Below the pieces are notes generated by a model. It was not told where the DNA came from and did not search any database. It saw only the letters and a program-made list of their open reading frames with translations. Shown here one piece after another: positions 38,056-46,892 of a stretch of DNA of 53,206 bases; within the stretch, counting starts at the first letter, position 1; the number at the start of each line of letters is the position of its first letter. This DNA comes from Melioribacteraceae bacterium (GTDB lineage: Bacteria > Bacteroidota > Ignavibacteria > Ignavibacteriales > Melioribacteraceae). A program made the translations under genes and the position numbers. The stretch spans positions 1-53,206 of the forward strand of contig JALSTB010000094.1 of NCBI GenBank assembly GCA_026983955.1. Direction: 5' to 3'.

Positions 38056-38739
38056 TTATCCGGAGCTGGAAATGATTTGACGGAACAATTCCAAATCCGG
38101 TTTTGTGGTAATTTTGAAATTTATTGTTTCCCCCTCAACAATTTTTACTTTACCGGAATATTTATTTACCAGCATCGATTCGTCCGTACCTTTGAAATTT
38201 CCGGCTTCCGCTTTTATCATTGCTTCCATTAAAATTCCGTATTGGAAAATTTGCGGAGTTTGTGCGTAGTAAATTTTGTTTCTGTCCAGATAATCCGTTA
38301 CGTTATCGTTTCCAACTATCAGAGTATCGCGGGCTTTAATTGCGGTAACAATACAATTATGTTTCCTTGCTTCGAAAATTGCTTTGGTAAGCAGCTCTTG
38401 TGAAAGCAACGGGCGTGCCGCATCGTGTACGGCAATGAAGTCGGTGTTTTCTGCGCCGGAGTTTTTCAAAGCTGCAAAAACGGAATCTTGTCTTTCCTCG
38501 CCGCCTTCTATTATTTTGACCAGTTTTGTAAAACCGTATTTGCGTTTTATATCATTCAGTAAATCGAAATATTCGCGCTGCGCAGGTACAACAATTTCAT
38601 CAATCAATTTGTTTTTTTGAAATACGGAGAGTGTATAAGCGATAATTTCTTTTCCGTTAATTTTTAAGAATTGTTTGGGAACCCCGGAATCTATCCGTTT
38701 GCCGATTCCCGCAGCCGGTATGATAGCAATTGTTTTCAT
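38056..38739 (-). CDS. ispD: 2-C-methyl-D-erythritol 4-phosphate cytidylyltransferase
   Basis: Third step of the non-mevalonate (MEP) isoprenoid pathway, joining CTP and MEP. The 227 residues match the family: the nucleotide-binding loop IIPAAGIGKRIDSGVPKQFL at residues 5-24, EGGEERQDSVFAAL, the metal-binding VHDAARPL, and TPQIFQYGILMEA. Its pathway product feeds undecaprenyl phosphate, recycled by UppP at 11136. No Shine-Dalgarno sequence precedes the ATG; instead a hairpin ends 14 bases upstream. The 178 bases downstream hold no strong terminator. Confidence 0.96.
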   Translation of the reverse strand: MKTIAIIPAAGIGKRIDSGVPKQFLKINGKEIIAYTLSVFQKNKLIDEIVVPAQREYFDLLNDIKRKYGFTKLVKIIEGGEERQDSVFAALKNSGAENTDFIAVHDAARPLLSQELLTKAIFEARKHNCIVTAIKARDTLIVGNDNVTDYLDRNKIYYAQTPQIFQYGILMEAMIKAEAGNFKGTDESMLVNKYSGKVKIVEGETINFKITTKPDLELFRQIISSSG

Positions 38740-38740
38740 A

Positions 38741-38780
38741 AAGAATGAAATAAGGAGGCTTGCTTCAAAAGCCAGCCTCC
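38741..38780 (-). terminator. Hairpin between queA and ispD (terminator or regulatory)
   Basis: On the minus strand GGAGGCT (38780-38774) pairs with AGCCTCC (38760-38754), and an inner GCTT/AAGC helix sits beyond one mismatch, with a 3-base loop. TTATTTCATTCTT follows. It lies 10 bases after the queA stop, so it may terminate queA, but the following T content is broken and ispD starts 14 bases later. The 5' arm is itself Shine-Dalgarno-like. Confidence 0.55.
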
Positions 38781-38790
38781 GGTTTTGAAA

Positions 38791-39828
38791 TTATTGAATA
38801 AGCATGGCATCGCCGTAGCTTAAAAATCTGTAACCTTCTTTCAAAGCTTTACGGTATGCTTTTCTGATGTTATCGTAACCGCCGAATGCCGATGCAAGCA
38901 TCAACAAAGTGGATTCTGGTTGATGGAAATTTGTAATTAATTTCCGCACAATTTTAAATTCGTACGGTGGAAAGATAAATTTATCCGTCCATCCGATGTT
39001 CGGTTTTACAAAACCTTCGGAAGTTACGCTGCTTTCGAGGGCACGCGTAACACTGGTTCCAACCACAACAACACTTTTTTTGTTTCTTATTGCTTCGTTA
39101 ATTACATCGGCGGTTTTTTCCGGAATCTCAAAATATTCCGAATCCATTTTGTGTTTTGTTAAATCCTCCACTTCAACCGGGCGGAACGTACCCAATCCGA
39201 TGTGGAGTAGAACGGGCACAACCTTTATCCCTTTCTTTTTAATTTTTCTGAGAAGTTCCTTAGTGAAATGGAGACCCGCAGTAGGAGCGGCAACGGAGCC
39301 GTCGTGCTTTGCAAAAACGGTTTGATAATCTTCCCGGTCTTTCTCTACAACATCCCTTTTGATGTAGGGAGGGAGCGGGGTTATTCCCATTTTCTCAATT
39401 GCTTTGTAAATATCGTTTCCTTCATAATTAAAGCGGACGGTTCTGCCACGCGATGTAGTGTTATCGATAACTTCACACCATAATTTATCGTTGAAATAAA
39501 TACGGTTACCGATTCTTACTTTCCGTGCCGGGTCAACAATCACATCCCAAATATTTTCTTCTTTATTCAGTTCGCGGAGTACGAATACTTCTATTTTTGC
39601 ATTTGTTCTTTCTTTTTGTCCGAATAACCTTGCTTGCATAACTTTGGTTTCGTTAATTACCAAAACATCCCCGCGATGCAAATAATCAACCACGTCGGAG
39701 AAAATTCTGTGTTCAATTTCACCTGTGTTACGGTCCAATACCATTAATTTGGCTTTGTCCCTCGGATGTACGGGGAACTTGGCAATAGCATTTTTCGGCA
39801 GATTATATTTAAAATCCGATAACTTCAT
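38791..39828 (-). CDS. queA: S-adenosylmethionine:tRNA ribosyltransferase-isomerase
   Basis: Makes epoxyqueuosine in tRNA by transferring and isomerising the ribosyl part of SAM. The 345 residues are standard. Family blocks are MKLSDFKYNLPKNAIAKFPV, RDKAKLMVLDRNTG, DVLVINETKVMQARLFGQK, KHDGSVAAPTAGLHFT, LHIGLGTFRPV and TNFHQPESTLLMLASAFGG. GAGGAG lies 4 bases before the ATG, one of the best ribosome sites in the window. A long terminator hairpin just upstream separates it from ppdK. No other queuosine genes are nearby. Confidence 0.97.
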   Translation of the reverse strand: MKLSDFKYNLPKNAIAKFPVHPRDKAKLMVLDRNTGEIEHRIFSDVVDYLHRGDVLVINETKVMQARLFGQKERTNAKIEVFVLRELNKEENIWDVIVDPARKVRIGNRIYFNDKLWCEVIDNTTSRGRTVRFNYEGNDIYKAIEKMGITPLPPYIKRDVVEKDREDYQTVFAKHDGSVAAPTAGLHFTKELLRKIKKKGIKVVPVLLHIGLGTFRPVEVEDLTKHKMDSEYFEIPEKTADVINEAIRNKKSVVVVGTSVTRALESSVTSEGFVKPNIGWTDKFIFPPYEFKIVRKLITNFHQPESTLLMLASAFGGYDNIRKAYRKALKEGYRFLSYGDAMLIQ

Positions 39829-39847
39829 ATAACTCCTCTTTCATATT

Positions 39848-39881
39848 CTAAAATACCGATTAAAAAATAGGGAAGTGCAAA
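39848..39881 (-). promoter_or_regulatory. Candidate queA promoter
   Basis: On the minus strand TTTG (39881-39878) is followed after 22 bases by TATTTTAG (39855-39848), a -7-like box with one mismatch to TAnnTTTG. The upstream box lies in the 3' arm of the ppdK terminator. The spacing is longer than in the other two better candidates, so this is weak. Confidence 0.3.
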
Positions 39882-39918
39882 CATTTTAACAACATAAAGG
39901 AACAAATGTTGCACTTCC
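39860..39918 (-). terminator. Strong intrinsic terminator of ppdK
   Basis: On the minus strand GGAAGTGCAA (39918-39909) plus CATTT pairs with AAATG plus TTGCACTTCC (39880-39871), a 15-bp stem broken only by one bulged A, followed by CTATTTTTTAA. It starts 16 bases after the ppdK stop codon. Confidence 0.88.
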
Positions 39919-39934
39919 TCGAGAAACCATAAGA

Positions 39935-42688
39935 TTATTTTGATTTCTTTTTTGATGTTTTTTTATCGCGCAAAGCCGCCCGTGCAGCTGCCAATCTGGC
40001 AATGGGAACTCTAAACGGCGAGCAGCTTACGTAATCCAAACCGGTTCTGTGGCAAAACTCTACGGAATCGGGTTCGCCGCCGTGTTCACCGCAAATTCCG
40101 ACTTTTAATTTTGGTCTTGTACTGCGTCCCAATTTTGTACCCATATCAACCAATTTACCAACGCCGGTTTGATCGAGGCTTTCGAACGGGTCGCGCGGTA
40201 AAATTTCATGTTCAACATAAAGCGGAAGGAATTTACCGGCATCATCCCGCGAAAGTCCGAATGTTGTTTGAGTTAAATCGTTAGTACCGAAGCTAAAGAA
40301 TTCCGCTGTTTCCGCAATTTCATCGGCGGTAACGGCAGCCCGCGGCAATTCAATCATGGTTCCGACCAAATAATTGACTTTCGTACCTTTTTCTTTGAAT
40401 ACTTCTTTTGCCACCCGGTCAACAATTTCCTTTTGCAGGTCGAGTTCTTTTTTAACGCTGACAAGCGGAATCATAATTTCGGGTTTAACTTTAACTCCTT
40501 TTTTCTTCATTTCGATTGCCGCTTCGAAGATTGCACGGGCTTGCATTTCGGTAATTTCGGGATAGCTTACACCCAAGCGGCATCCGCGGAAACCGAGCAT
40601 CGGATTGAATTCCGCCATCGATTCGATTTTTTCTTTCACTTTTGCAACTGAAATATTCAATGCTTGGGCAAGTTCTTTTTGCTCTTTAGCCGAATGTGGC
40701 AGGAATTCGTGCAGAGGAGGATCGAGAGTTCTGATTGTAACCGGTTTTCCGTCCATCACTTCGAAGATACCGGCAAAGTCTTTTCTTTGAAGAGGTAGCA
40801 ATTTAGCCAGTGCTTTTTTCCTTCCTTCTTCACTGTCGGCAAGAATCATTTCGCGAACGGCAAGAATTCTGTCGCCGCCGAAGAACATGTGTTCTGTACG
40901 GCACAAACCGATTCCTTCGGCGCCGAATGCGATTGCGTTTCTCGATTGGTCAGGTTGATCCGCATTTGTCCGGACACCGAGTTTGCGGAATTTATCAGCC
41001 CACGACATTAAATCGCGGTAAGTTCTGTACACTTTGGATTTTTTCGGATCGAGCTCTTTTGTGATGAGGACTTGAATTACTTCGGAAGGTTTGGTGTGAA
41101 TTTCGCCAACCAAAACTTCTCCGGTTGAACCGTCGATTGAAATGTAATCGCCTTCTTTCACAACGAATTTACTGCCTTCAACTTTGATGGTGCCTTTTTT
41201 GTAATCGATGTTGAGAGCACCGCAGCCGGCAACGCAAACCTTGCCCATTTGTCGTGCAACCAGAGCGGCGTGCGAAGTCATCCCGCCTTTTGCGGTGAGA
41301 ATACCGTCGGCAACACTCATTCCTTTAATATCTTCCGGCGAGGTTTCGATTCTTACCAAAATAACTTTATCGCCTTTGGCAGCCATTTTCTCGGCGTCTT
41401 GGGCTGTAAAAGCAACTTTACCCGATGCAGCCCCGGGTCCGGCATTCAAACCTTTGGCGAGAAGTTTTCCTTCATCAATTGCCTTGCGTTTTTCTTCCGG
41501 ATCGAAAATCGGTCGGAGTAATTGATTCAATTGGTCGGGTTCGATTCTGAGCAGAGCGTCTTCCTTCGAGATTAATTTTTCGCGAACCATATCGACTGCA
41601 ATTCTAATTGCCGCAAATCCGGTGCGTTTTCCGACGCGGGCTTGCAACATCCACAATTTACCTTGTTGAATTGTAAATTCGATATCCATCATATCTTTAT
41701 AATGTTTTTCGAGTTTTTTGCGGATATCATTCAGTTCTTTGTAAAGGCGGGGATTGTCTTTTTTAAGCTCAGCAATTTTATGCGGAGTTCTAACGCCGGC
41801 AACCACATCTTCCCCTTGGGCGTTGAATAAATATTCACCGTAAAAAACGTTTTCCCCGGTAGCGGGGTCGCGTGTGAAAGCAACACCGGTTCCGGAATCT
41901 TCACCCATATTTCCGAATACCATCGATTGAACGTTAACGGCTGTTCCCCATTCGGATGGTATCTCATTAATTTTGCGGTAAACAATTGCCCTTTCGTTCA
42001 TCCAAGAGCCGAATACCGCACCGATGGCGCCCCAAAGTTGTTCCATCGGGTCATCCGGGAAATCGTGTCCGGTTTTCTTTTTAATTTCAGCCTTAAATTC
42101 CGCCACAAGTTCTTTCAAATCTTCGGCTGTAAGATCCGTATCTTGTTCAACTTTTCTTGCTTTTTTCTTTCTGTCGATTATAACTTCGAACGGGTCGAGT
42201 TCCCTTTTGTCTTGAGGTTGAAGTCCCAAAACAACATCGCCGTACATTTGAACAAAGCGGCGGTACGAATCGTATGCGAAGCGCGGATTGCTTGTTTTTT
42301 CAATCAGTCCTTGCACCGTTTCATCGTTAAGTCCCAAATTCAAAATCGTATCCATCATTCCGGGCATTGAAATTCTTGCACCGGAGCGAACCGAGACGAG
42401 CAACGGGTTTTTCTTATCGCCGAATTTCGAACCCATAATTTTTTCAACTTTTTTAAGAGCGCTGAGCACTTGCTTCTTCAATTCTTTAGGATATTTTTTA
42501 TTATGCTTGTAATAGTAAGTACAAACTTCGGTTGTAATTGTAAACCCTGCCGGCACCGGTAAACCGATGTTCACCATTTCCGCTAAGTTTGCTCCTTTCC
42601 CTCCTAGAAGGTTTTTCATCTTAGCATTACCTTCGGCTTTTTTACCTCCAAAGAAATAAACATACTTTTGAGTTTTTTTCGTAGCCAT
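39935..42688 (-). CDS. ppdK: Pyruvate, phosphate dikinase
   Basis: Interconverts pyruvate, ATP and Pi with phosphoenolpyruvate, AMP and PPi. The 917 residues are slightly longer than the typical 870-880. The N-terminal nucleotide-binding domain opens FGGKKAEGN and [20 protein letters not shown]. The swivelling phosphohistidine domain has H473 in [16 protein letters not shown]. The C-terminal PEP-binding barrel contains [15 protein letters not shown] and the acid-base C889 in [18 protein letters not shown]. The ATG at 42688 has GAGGT 5 bases upstream and is preferred to the GTG one codon earlier. It has its own strong terminator; direction of flux is not evident from context. Confidence 0.97.
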   Translation of the reverse strand: MATKKTQKYVYFFGGKKAEGNAKMKNLLGGKGANLAEMVNIGLPVPAGFTITTEVCTYYYKHNKKYPKELKKQVLSALKKVEKIMGSKFGDKKNPLLVSVRSGARISMPGMMDTILNLGLNDETVQGLIEKTSNPRFAYDSYRRFVQMYGDVVLGLQPQDKRELDPFEVIIDRKKKARKVEQDTDLTAEDLKELVAEFKAEIKKKTGHDFPDDPMEQLWGAIGAVFGSWMNERAIVYRKINEIPSEWGTAVNVQSMVFGNMGEDSGTGVAFTRDPATGENVFYGEYLFNAQGEDVVAGVRTPHKIAELKKDNPRLYKELNDIRKKLEKHYKDMMDIEFTIQQGKLWMLQARVGKRTGFAAIRIAVDMVREKLISKEDALLRIEPDQLNQLLRPIFDPEEKRKAIDEGKLLAKGLNAGPGAASGKVAFTAQDAEKMAAKGDKVILVRIETSPEDIKGMSVADGILTAKGGMTSHAALVARQMGKVCVAGCGALNIDYKKGTIKVEGSKFVVKEGDYISIDGSTGEVLVGEIHTKPSEVIQVLITKELDPKKSKVYRTYRDLMSWADKFRKLGVRTNADQPDQSRNAIAFGAEGIGLCRTEHMFFGGDRILAVREMILADSEEGRKKALAKLLPLQRKDFAGIFEVMDGKPVTIRTLDPPLHEFLPHSAKEQKELAQALNISVAKVKEKIESMAEFNPMLGFRGCRLGVSYPEITEMQARAIFEAAIEMKKKGVKVKPEIMIPLVSVKKELDLQKEIVDRVAKEVFKEKGTKVNYLVGTMIELPRAAVTADEIAETAEFFSFGTNDLTQTTFGLSRDDAGKFLPLYVEHEILPRDPFESLDQTGVGKLVDMGTKLGRSTRPKLKVGICGEHGGEPDSVEFCHRTGLDYVSCSPFRVPIARLAAARAALRDKKTSKKKSK

Positions 42689-42723
42689 CACTTACCTCGT
42701 ATTTTTTTCGTAGAATATGTATT

Positions 42724-43776
42724 TTAATTTTGATTAAAAATTTTCGTTACTTCCTTCACAAATTCATTTTTGTTTTTTACAAACATTTTAATTTTCAAAT
42801 AGTAAATATCGATATCATCCAGCTCTATTGCAAAATTTGTTAGCTTAATTGCATCTTTTTCGGTTGTTAAAACGGAATAGGAATTTGTATCGTAAAATTT
42901 TTTGCGTATTGTTTGAACATCTTTTAATGTATAGTGTTTATGGTCTTTGAAAAGCAGCTTATTCCCGATATCAATGTTGTTGTTTTCCAAAATGCTCAGG
43001 AACGAATAAGGACGGGCAATGCCGCAGACCACAAGACTTTTCTGTCCTTCGAATTCTTGAAAAGGGAAATGACGGTTGTTTTTAACGTCGTAAAATCCTG
43101 CGGGTTTGTACTCCGCATAGAAAACTTTTTTTCCCTCGAAATATTTTTCAAGTTTGGCGGGTAACGGTTCGGGTTTATTGAATTTCCGGTTGATGATTAT
43201 AATGTCAGCCCGGTCTATTGATGAGAAAGGCTCTCTCATATCGCCAAGAGGCAAAAGTGATTGTTCGCGTTTGTTTACTTTTTGCAAAAATCTTTGGTCG
43301 ATTACTAAGATATCCAAATTGCGACTAATCCATCTGTGTTGAAAGCCGTCGTCAAGAACTATTGAATCGAGTTCAACATCGTTCAAAAATTTCAATGCGC
43401 CATCGGCTCTTCTTTCTGCAACTGCGGCGGGAATTTTCTTTTCCCTGGCAATCATCATAATTTCATCGCCGGCTTCATCGACCGAAGTAAAGATGTTTTT
43501 CCCATCGCAAACCAGCCGGTAACCTTTTGATTTTCTTTTGTAACCTCTGCTCAGCACGCCAACACGTATATTGTTTTCCAACAAAATTCCGGTTACCAAA
43601 TCCGTTGCGGGAGTTTTACCCGACCCGCCGACGGTAAGATTTCCTATCGAAATAATTTTTACCGGCATTTCTTTGGATTGGAATATACCTTTGTCGAAAA
43701 ACAGGTTTCTAACTTTAATTGCAATCCAGTAAAATACCGTAAGCGGTGAAAGAATTATTCTTAAAAAATCTAACAA
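42724..43776 (-). CDS. lpxK: Tetraacyldisaccharide 4'-kinase
   Basis: Phosphorylates the 4' position of the lipid A disaccharide precursor at the inner membrane. The 350 residues match the family: an N-terminal membrane-associating helix, SIGNLTVGGSGKTP with the P-loop at 50-55, VLSRGYKRKSKGYRLV, the IVLDDGFQHRWISRNLDILVID block with the catalytic acidic residues, and GIARPYSFLSIL later. Start is TTG at 43776, overlapping the DUF374 gene by 7 bases. It is the last gene of the long coupled run that includes lpxB. Confidence 0.95.
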   Translation of the reverse strand: MLDFLRIILSPLTVFYWIAIKVRNLFFDKGIFQSKEMPVKIISIGNLTVGGSGKTPATDLVTGILLENNIRVGVLSRGYKRKSKGYRLVCDGKNIFTSVDEAGDEIMMIAREKKIPAAVAERRADGALKFLNDVELDSIVLDDGFQHRWISRNLDILVIDQRFLQKVNKREQSLLPLGDMREPFSSIDRADIIIINRKFNKPEPLPAKLEKYFEGKKVFYAEYKPAGFYDVKNNRHFPFQEFEGQKSLVVCGIARPYSFLSILENNNIDIGNKLLFKDHKHYTLKDVQTIRKKFYDTNSYSVLTTEKDAIKLTNFAIELDDIDIYYLKIKMFVKNKNEFVKEVTKIFNQN

Positions 43777-44429
43777 AGTTTTTCCGCCTCCATTTGTAAA
43801 TCGTTCAGTTTCTCTCCGGCTTTTGCAATCATCATTGAAGTTTCTTCATACGTTGAGTTTTCATCGATATTAATCGGCTCCGAATATACAACACACACAT
43901 TGGAAAACGGTTTGGGGATACGGAATGAATCCCAGCTTTTAAGAGTTTTGGCATCTCGGTAATGAACACCAAGCAGCACAAGCGGCACACCGGATTTTTT
44001 TGCGGCAACAACTGCACCGGCTTTCATCTTGTGCGGAGGTCCCGTTGGTCCGTCCGGTGTAATTGCAACCGGATGATTTTCGGCAATTAGTTGCATAATG
44101 TTTCCTAGCGCTTCTTTACCGCCTTTGTGACTGGAGCCGCGAACGACTTTATAATTCCATTTCGATAATACTTTTGCCAAAAGATCACCGTCCTTGCTCA
44201 TACTAACCAATGCACCGAAGTTTTTATTACGGTGTAGAAACCAAGGGATTAGCATATAACCGTGCCAAAAAGCCAAAACAAATTTTTCGTTTTTGTTAAA
44301 AAGTTCCTCGATGTAATTTTTGTTTACCACTTTAATGCGTACCGAACGGCAGAGTAAATCAACCAATGTGAATAAGAAATAATTACCGGCTTTTCTCAGC
44401 AAATTTTGTTTCACGGTTTTATTAATCAT
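43770..44429 (-). CDS. DUF374 lysophospholipid acyltransferase-like protein
   Basis: A 219-residue member of the LPLAT superfamily, DUF374 branch. The acyltransferase motif H-x(4)-D is represented by FWHGYMLIPWF with H56, then SMSKDGDLLAKVL, VVRGSSHKGGKEAL and VAITPDGPTGPPHKMKAG. The location between lpxB and lpxK, with 7- and 8-base overlaps, suggests that it adds a secondary acyl chain to lipid A (the LpxL/LpxM step), but this is inference from position. An N-terminal hydrophobic segment (residues 15-30) may anchor it in the inner membrane. Confidence 0.85.
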   Translation of the reverse strand: MINKTVKQNLLRKAGNYFLFTLVDLLCRSVRIKVVNKNYIEELFNKNEKFVLAFWHGYMLIPWFLHRNKNFGALVSMSKDGDLLAKVLSKWNYKVVRGSSHKGGKEALGNIMQLIAENHPVAITPDGPTGPPHKMKAGAVVAAKKSGVPLVLLGVHYRDAKTLKSWDSFRIPKPFSNVCVVYSEPINIDENSTYEETSMMIAKAGEKLNDLQMEAEKLC

Positions 44430-45561
44430 TTAACTCCGCATAAATTAATTCCGCCGCTCTTTTTGAGGCTCCTCCGGAACCAAGTTTTAATTTAAGTTTT
44501 TCTAATTCAGATTTTATTAATTCATATTTTTTAATGTCGGTTAGAATAGATTTTGCTACCGAATATATTTTTTCGGTATTCATATCTTTTTGAATTAATT
44601 CGGGAATCACTTTTTTATCCAGAATTATATTCGTCATTGAAATCGAATCGATTTGGATTAATTTTTTCCCGATAAAATAAGTAAGAGCGCTTGTTGAATA
44701 AACAACAACAAACGGAAGCTCGGCCAAACCCGCTTCCAAAGTGGAAGTTCCGGATTTTATTATTCCGAATTTTGCATGTTTTAACAAATCGTAAGTATGC
44801 TCTTTAATAATTGTAAAGTTTTTTTCGTGGGTAAGTTTGCGAAAAATATTTTCATCAATATTTCCCGAACAAGCTACAACCGTTTGCATATTCAATTCAT
44901 TGGATAAACGGACAGCAGCTTTAATTGATTCCGGGAATATTTTTTCGATTTCCTGTTTTCTGCTACCGGGCATTAAAAGTAACAAATCCTTGTCATCATC
45001 CAAATTGAATTTTTCGTACAGTCCGGATTTACTTAAATAAGGATATGAGTTCATCCGTTCGACCAAAGGGTGTCCTGCATACTCAACTTTTACGCCGGCA
45101 TTTTTATAAAGTTCTTTTTCGAAAGGGAAAACAACAATCATCAAATCAATTAAGCGCTTCATTTTTTTTAATCTGCCTTTTCCCCAAGCCCAAACTTGCG
45201 GTGAGATGTAGTAGATTATTTTAACATCCAGTTTTTTGAGTTTTTTAGCCAAACTCAAATTAAACCCCGGGTAATCGATTAAAACAACTTCTTTAATATT
45301 TCGATTTTTAACTACATTCAACAATTCTCTTTGCACTTTTCTGATAAACGGAATATGCTTAACAACTTCTGCAAATCCGAGAAACGCCATATCCTTAATG
45401 TGATATTGTGGGGTCATGCCGGCTTCAATCATCTTTTGTCCGCCGATACCGTAAATTTGCAGCGCAGGGTCAATGTTTTTCAATTCCGCAATTAAGGCGG
45501 AGCCGTGTAAATCACCGGAATCTTCACCGGCTATTATCATAATCGGTTTTTTAACGTTCAA
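44422..45561 (-). CDS. lpxB: Lipid-A-disaccharide synthase
   Basis: GT-B glycosyltransferase (GT19) joining UDP-diacylglucosamine and lipid X. The 379 residues match the family: IMIIAGEDSGDLHGSALI at the N-terminus, YGIGGQKMIEAGM, the MAFLGFAEVVKHIPFI helix, the VLIDYPGFNLSLAKKL strand, YYISPQVWAWGKGR and the UDP-binding LLLMPGSRKQEIEKIFP and KSGTSTLEAGLAELPFVVVY. Start is TTG at 45561, overlapping the upstream methyltransferase by 4 bases. The lpxA, lpxC and lpxD genes are not in the window. Confidence 0.97.
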   Translation of the reverse strand: MNVKKPIMIIAGEDSGDLHGSALIAELKNIDPALQIYGIGGQKMIEAGMTPQYHIKDMAFLGFAEVVKHIPFIRKVQRELLNVVKNRNIKEVVLIDYPGFNLSLAKKLKKLDVKIIYYISPQVWAWGKGRLKKMKRLIDLMIVVFPFEKELYKNAGVKVEYAGHPLVERMNSYPYLSKSGLYEKFNLDDDKDLLLLMPGSRKQEIEKIFPESIKAAVRLSNELNMQTVVACSGNIDENIFRKLTHEKNFTIIKEHTYDLLKHAKFGIIKSGTSTLEAGLAELPFVVVYSTSALTYFIGKKLIQIDSISMTNIILDKKVIPELIQKDMNTEKIYSVAKSILTDIKKYELIKSELEKLKLKLGSGGASKRAAELIYAELND

Positions 45562-46148
45562 TTCGTTAAATATTGTATTATTAAAATTATTGTTATTATG
45601 GTAAATGCTTGCAAACTTCTTTTTTCCGACCGGAGACCGGCCTTAACATTCAGCGGTGGTTGAGTTACCGTTTTGTCCTTGTATTTTGTTATTCTGGGGA
45701 CCAACCGGGGCACGGCATCAAGATACTTTTCATACGCTTTGCCGAAAGTACCTTTCAAATATTTTTCCTCGGCAATTATGATTAATCGGTACTGGATGTA
45801 GAAAAACACCAATGCAATAATTTGTAAGTAAGGGAACAAGGCATTTGACATAATTCCGGTTCCAACGTACAATAAAATATTCCCGAGGTAAAGCGGATTT
45901 CTTACATGCCCGAAGGCACCGCTAATTACCAAATAAGTTCCGCCCACATCACCCGTAGTGCGGGTTTCGCTTCCGGCATAGGAAACTCCCCATAATCTGA
46001 ATCCTTCGCCGGTCAATGCGATAACGAAGCCGGTAATTAAACTTTGCAACGTTGCTTGCTGAAAAATCAACATGATTATCAAGAAGGGAATAGGGGTATA
46101 ACTTCTGTACTTAAAAACCGTTTTCGATATTTTTTCCAAATTGTTCAA
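45558..46148 (-). CDS. Isoprenylcysteine methyltransferase-like (ICMT/PEMT) membrane protein
   Basis: A 196-residue membrane protein with about five helices, of the ICMT/phospholipid methyltransferase superfamily. The diagnostic part is FGHVRNPLYLGNILLYVG (SAM-binding region) followed by RLIIIAEEKYLKGTFGKAYEKYL, a pattern that in this superfamily is close to EExxL...Y.xY. The start is TTG at 46148 with AGGAG 7 bases upstream. It overlaps lpxB by 4 bases, so it may methylate a lipid or isoprenoid of envelope metabolism; bacterial substrates of this family are poorly known. Confidence 0.85.
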   Translation of the reverse strand: MNNLEKISKTVFKYRSYTPIPFLIIMLIFQQATLQSLITGFVIALTGEGFRLWGVSYAGSETRTTGDVGGTYLVISGAFGHVRNPLYLGNILLYVGTGIMSNALFPYLQIIALVFFYIQYRLIIIAEEKYLKGTFGKAYEKYLDAVPRLVPRITKYKDKTVTQPPLNVKAGLRSEKRSLQAFTIITIILIIQYLTN

Positions 46149-46158
46149 ATATATACTC

Positions 46159-46887
46159 CTAACCTTGCATATAAACTTCTCTTCGTTTCAGAAATGCTTG
46201 GTGTCTTTTTTTTAGCCTTTTCTTCTTACCCAAATCTTCCAACCGTTTAATTACATCTTTGAAGTTAGTGAACGGGAAATAAGAAATTCTGTTTTTCTCA
46301 CAAAATTTGAGGAGCGACCTTTTTGCGAAAATCACATCGCAGTATTGCGCGGCACAAGTATCCGACCAACCGTCGCCAATGTAAACCGTAAAATCGTCGT
46401 CCGCACTGTTTTCCAAAATATGATTCCGCTTGCAATTTGCACACAAATTACATTCCTCGTCGGTATACGGAAATTCGCATATCAGTTTATTATTTGCACC
46501 GAATTTAACTTTGTTTGTGTAATGCTCGATGTGTTGGATATTGAAATTTTTTAATATTCTTTCAATGTAATAATCCAAGCCGTCACTTAGAATTCTGATT
46601 TCGTGACCGTTACTGTTGCAAAAGTCAACAAATTCAAGAAAGTAAGGGTCGATTTCCATTTTATCGATGAATTCATCGAAGTCTTTCATATTGAGGTCAA
46701 CAACGGTTTCGCACAGATATTGCCAAGTTTGGATCGAAGTGATTTCTTTATTCAACCATTGTTTGATTATGGAATGGGCTTTTTCCGGATTACCGAAAGT
46801 AAGGAACATTTCCTCGCCAACATCTTTCCGCGTTATTGTTCCGTCAAAATCTACAAATATTTTAAAACCTTTATTGTCAATTTTCAT
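46159..46887 (-). CDS. HAD-IB family phosphatase, MtnX-like
   Basis: A 242-residue HAD phosphatase. The nucleophile and acid/base are D13 and D15 in VDFDGTITRKDVGE; motif II is ILSDGLDYYIERIL and motif IV is YIGDGWSDTCAAQYCDV. A C-x-x-C-x-x-C group in ECNLCANCKRNH resembles the cysteine cluster of MtnX enzymes of methionine salvage. The C-terminus is a very basic tail (KKKRLKKRHQAFLKRR) that is unusual in the family and might bind nucleic acid or membrane. It starts 5 bases after smc and precedes the methyltransferase gene. Its substrate is unproven and SerB-like activity is possible. Confidence 0.85.
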   Translation of the reverse strand: MKIDNKGFKIFVDFDGTITRKDVGEEMFLTFGNPEKAHSIIKQWLNKEITSIQTWQYLCETVVDLNMKDFDEFIDKMEIDPYFLEFVDFCNSNGHEIRILSDGLDYYIERILKNFNIQHIEHYTNKVKFGANNKLICEFPYTDEECNLCANCKRNHILENSADDDFTVYIGDGWSDTCAAQYCDVIFAKRSLLKFCEKNRISYFPFTNFKDVIKRLEDLGKKKRLKKRHQAFLKRREVYMQG

Positions 46888-46892
46888 ATAAT

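Noticed and set aside
41927-42370. Long open frames opposite ppdK, ftsK and smc
   Set aside because: They mirror the codon structure of strongly conserved genes on the other strand and have no family resemblance or ribosome sites.
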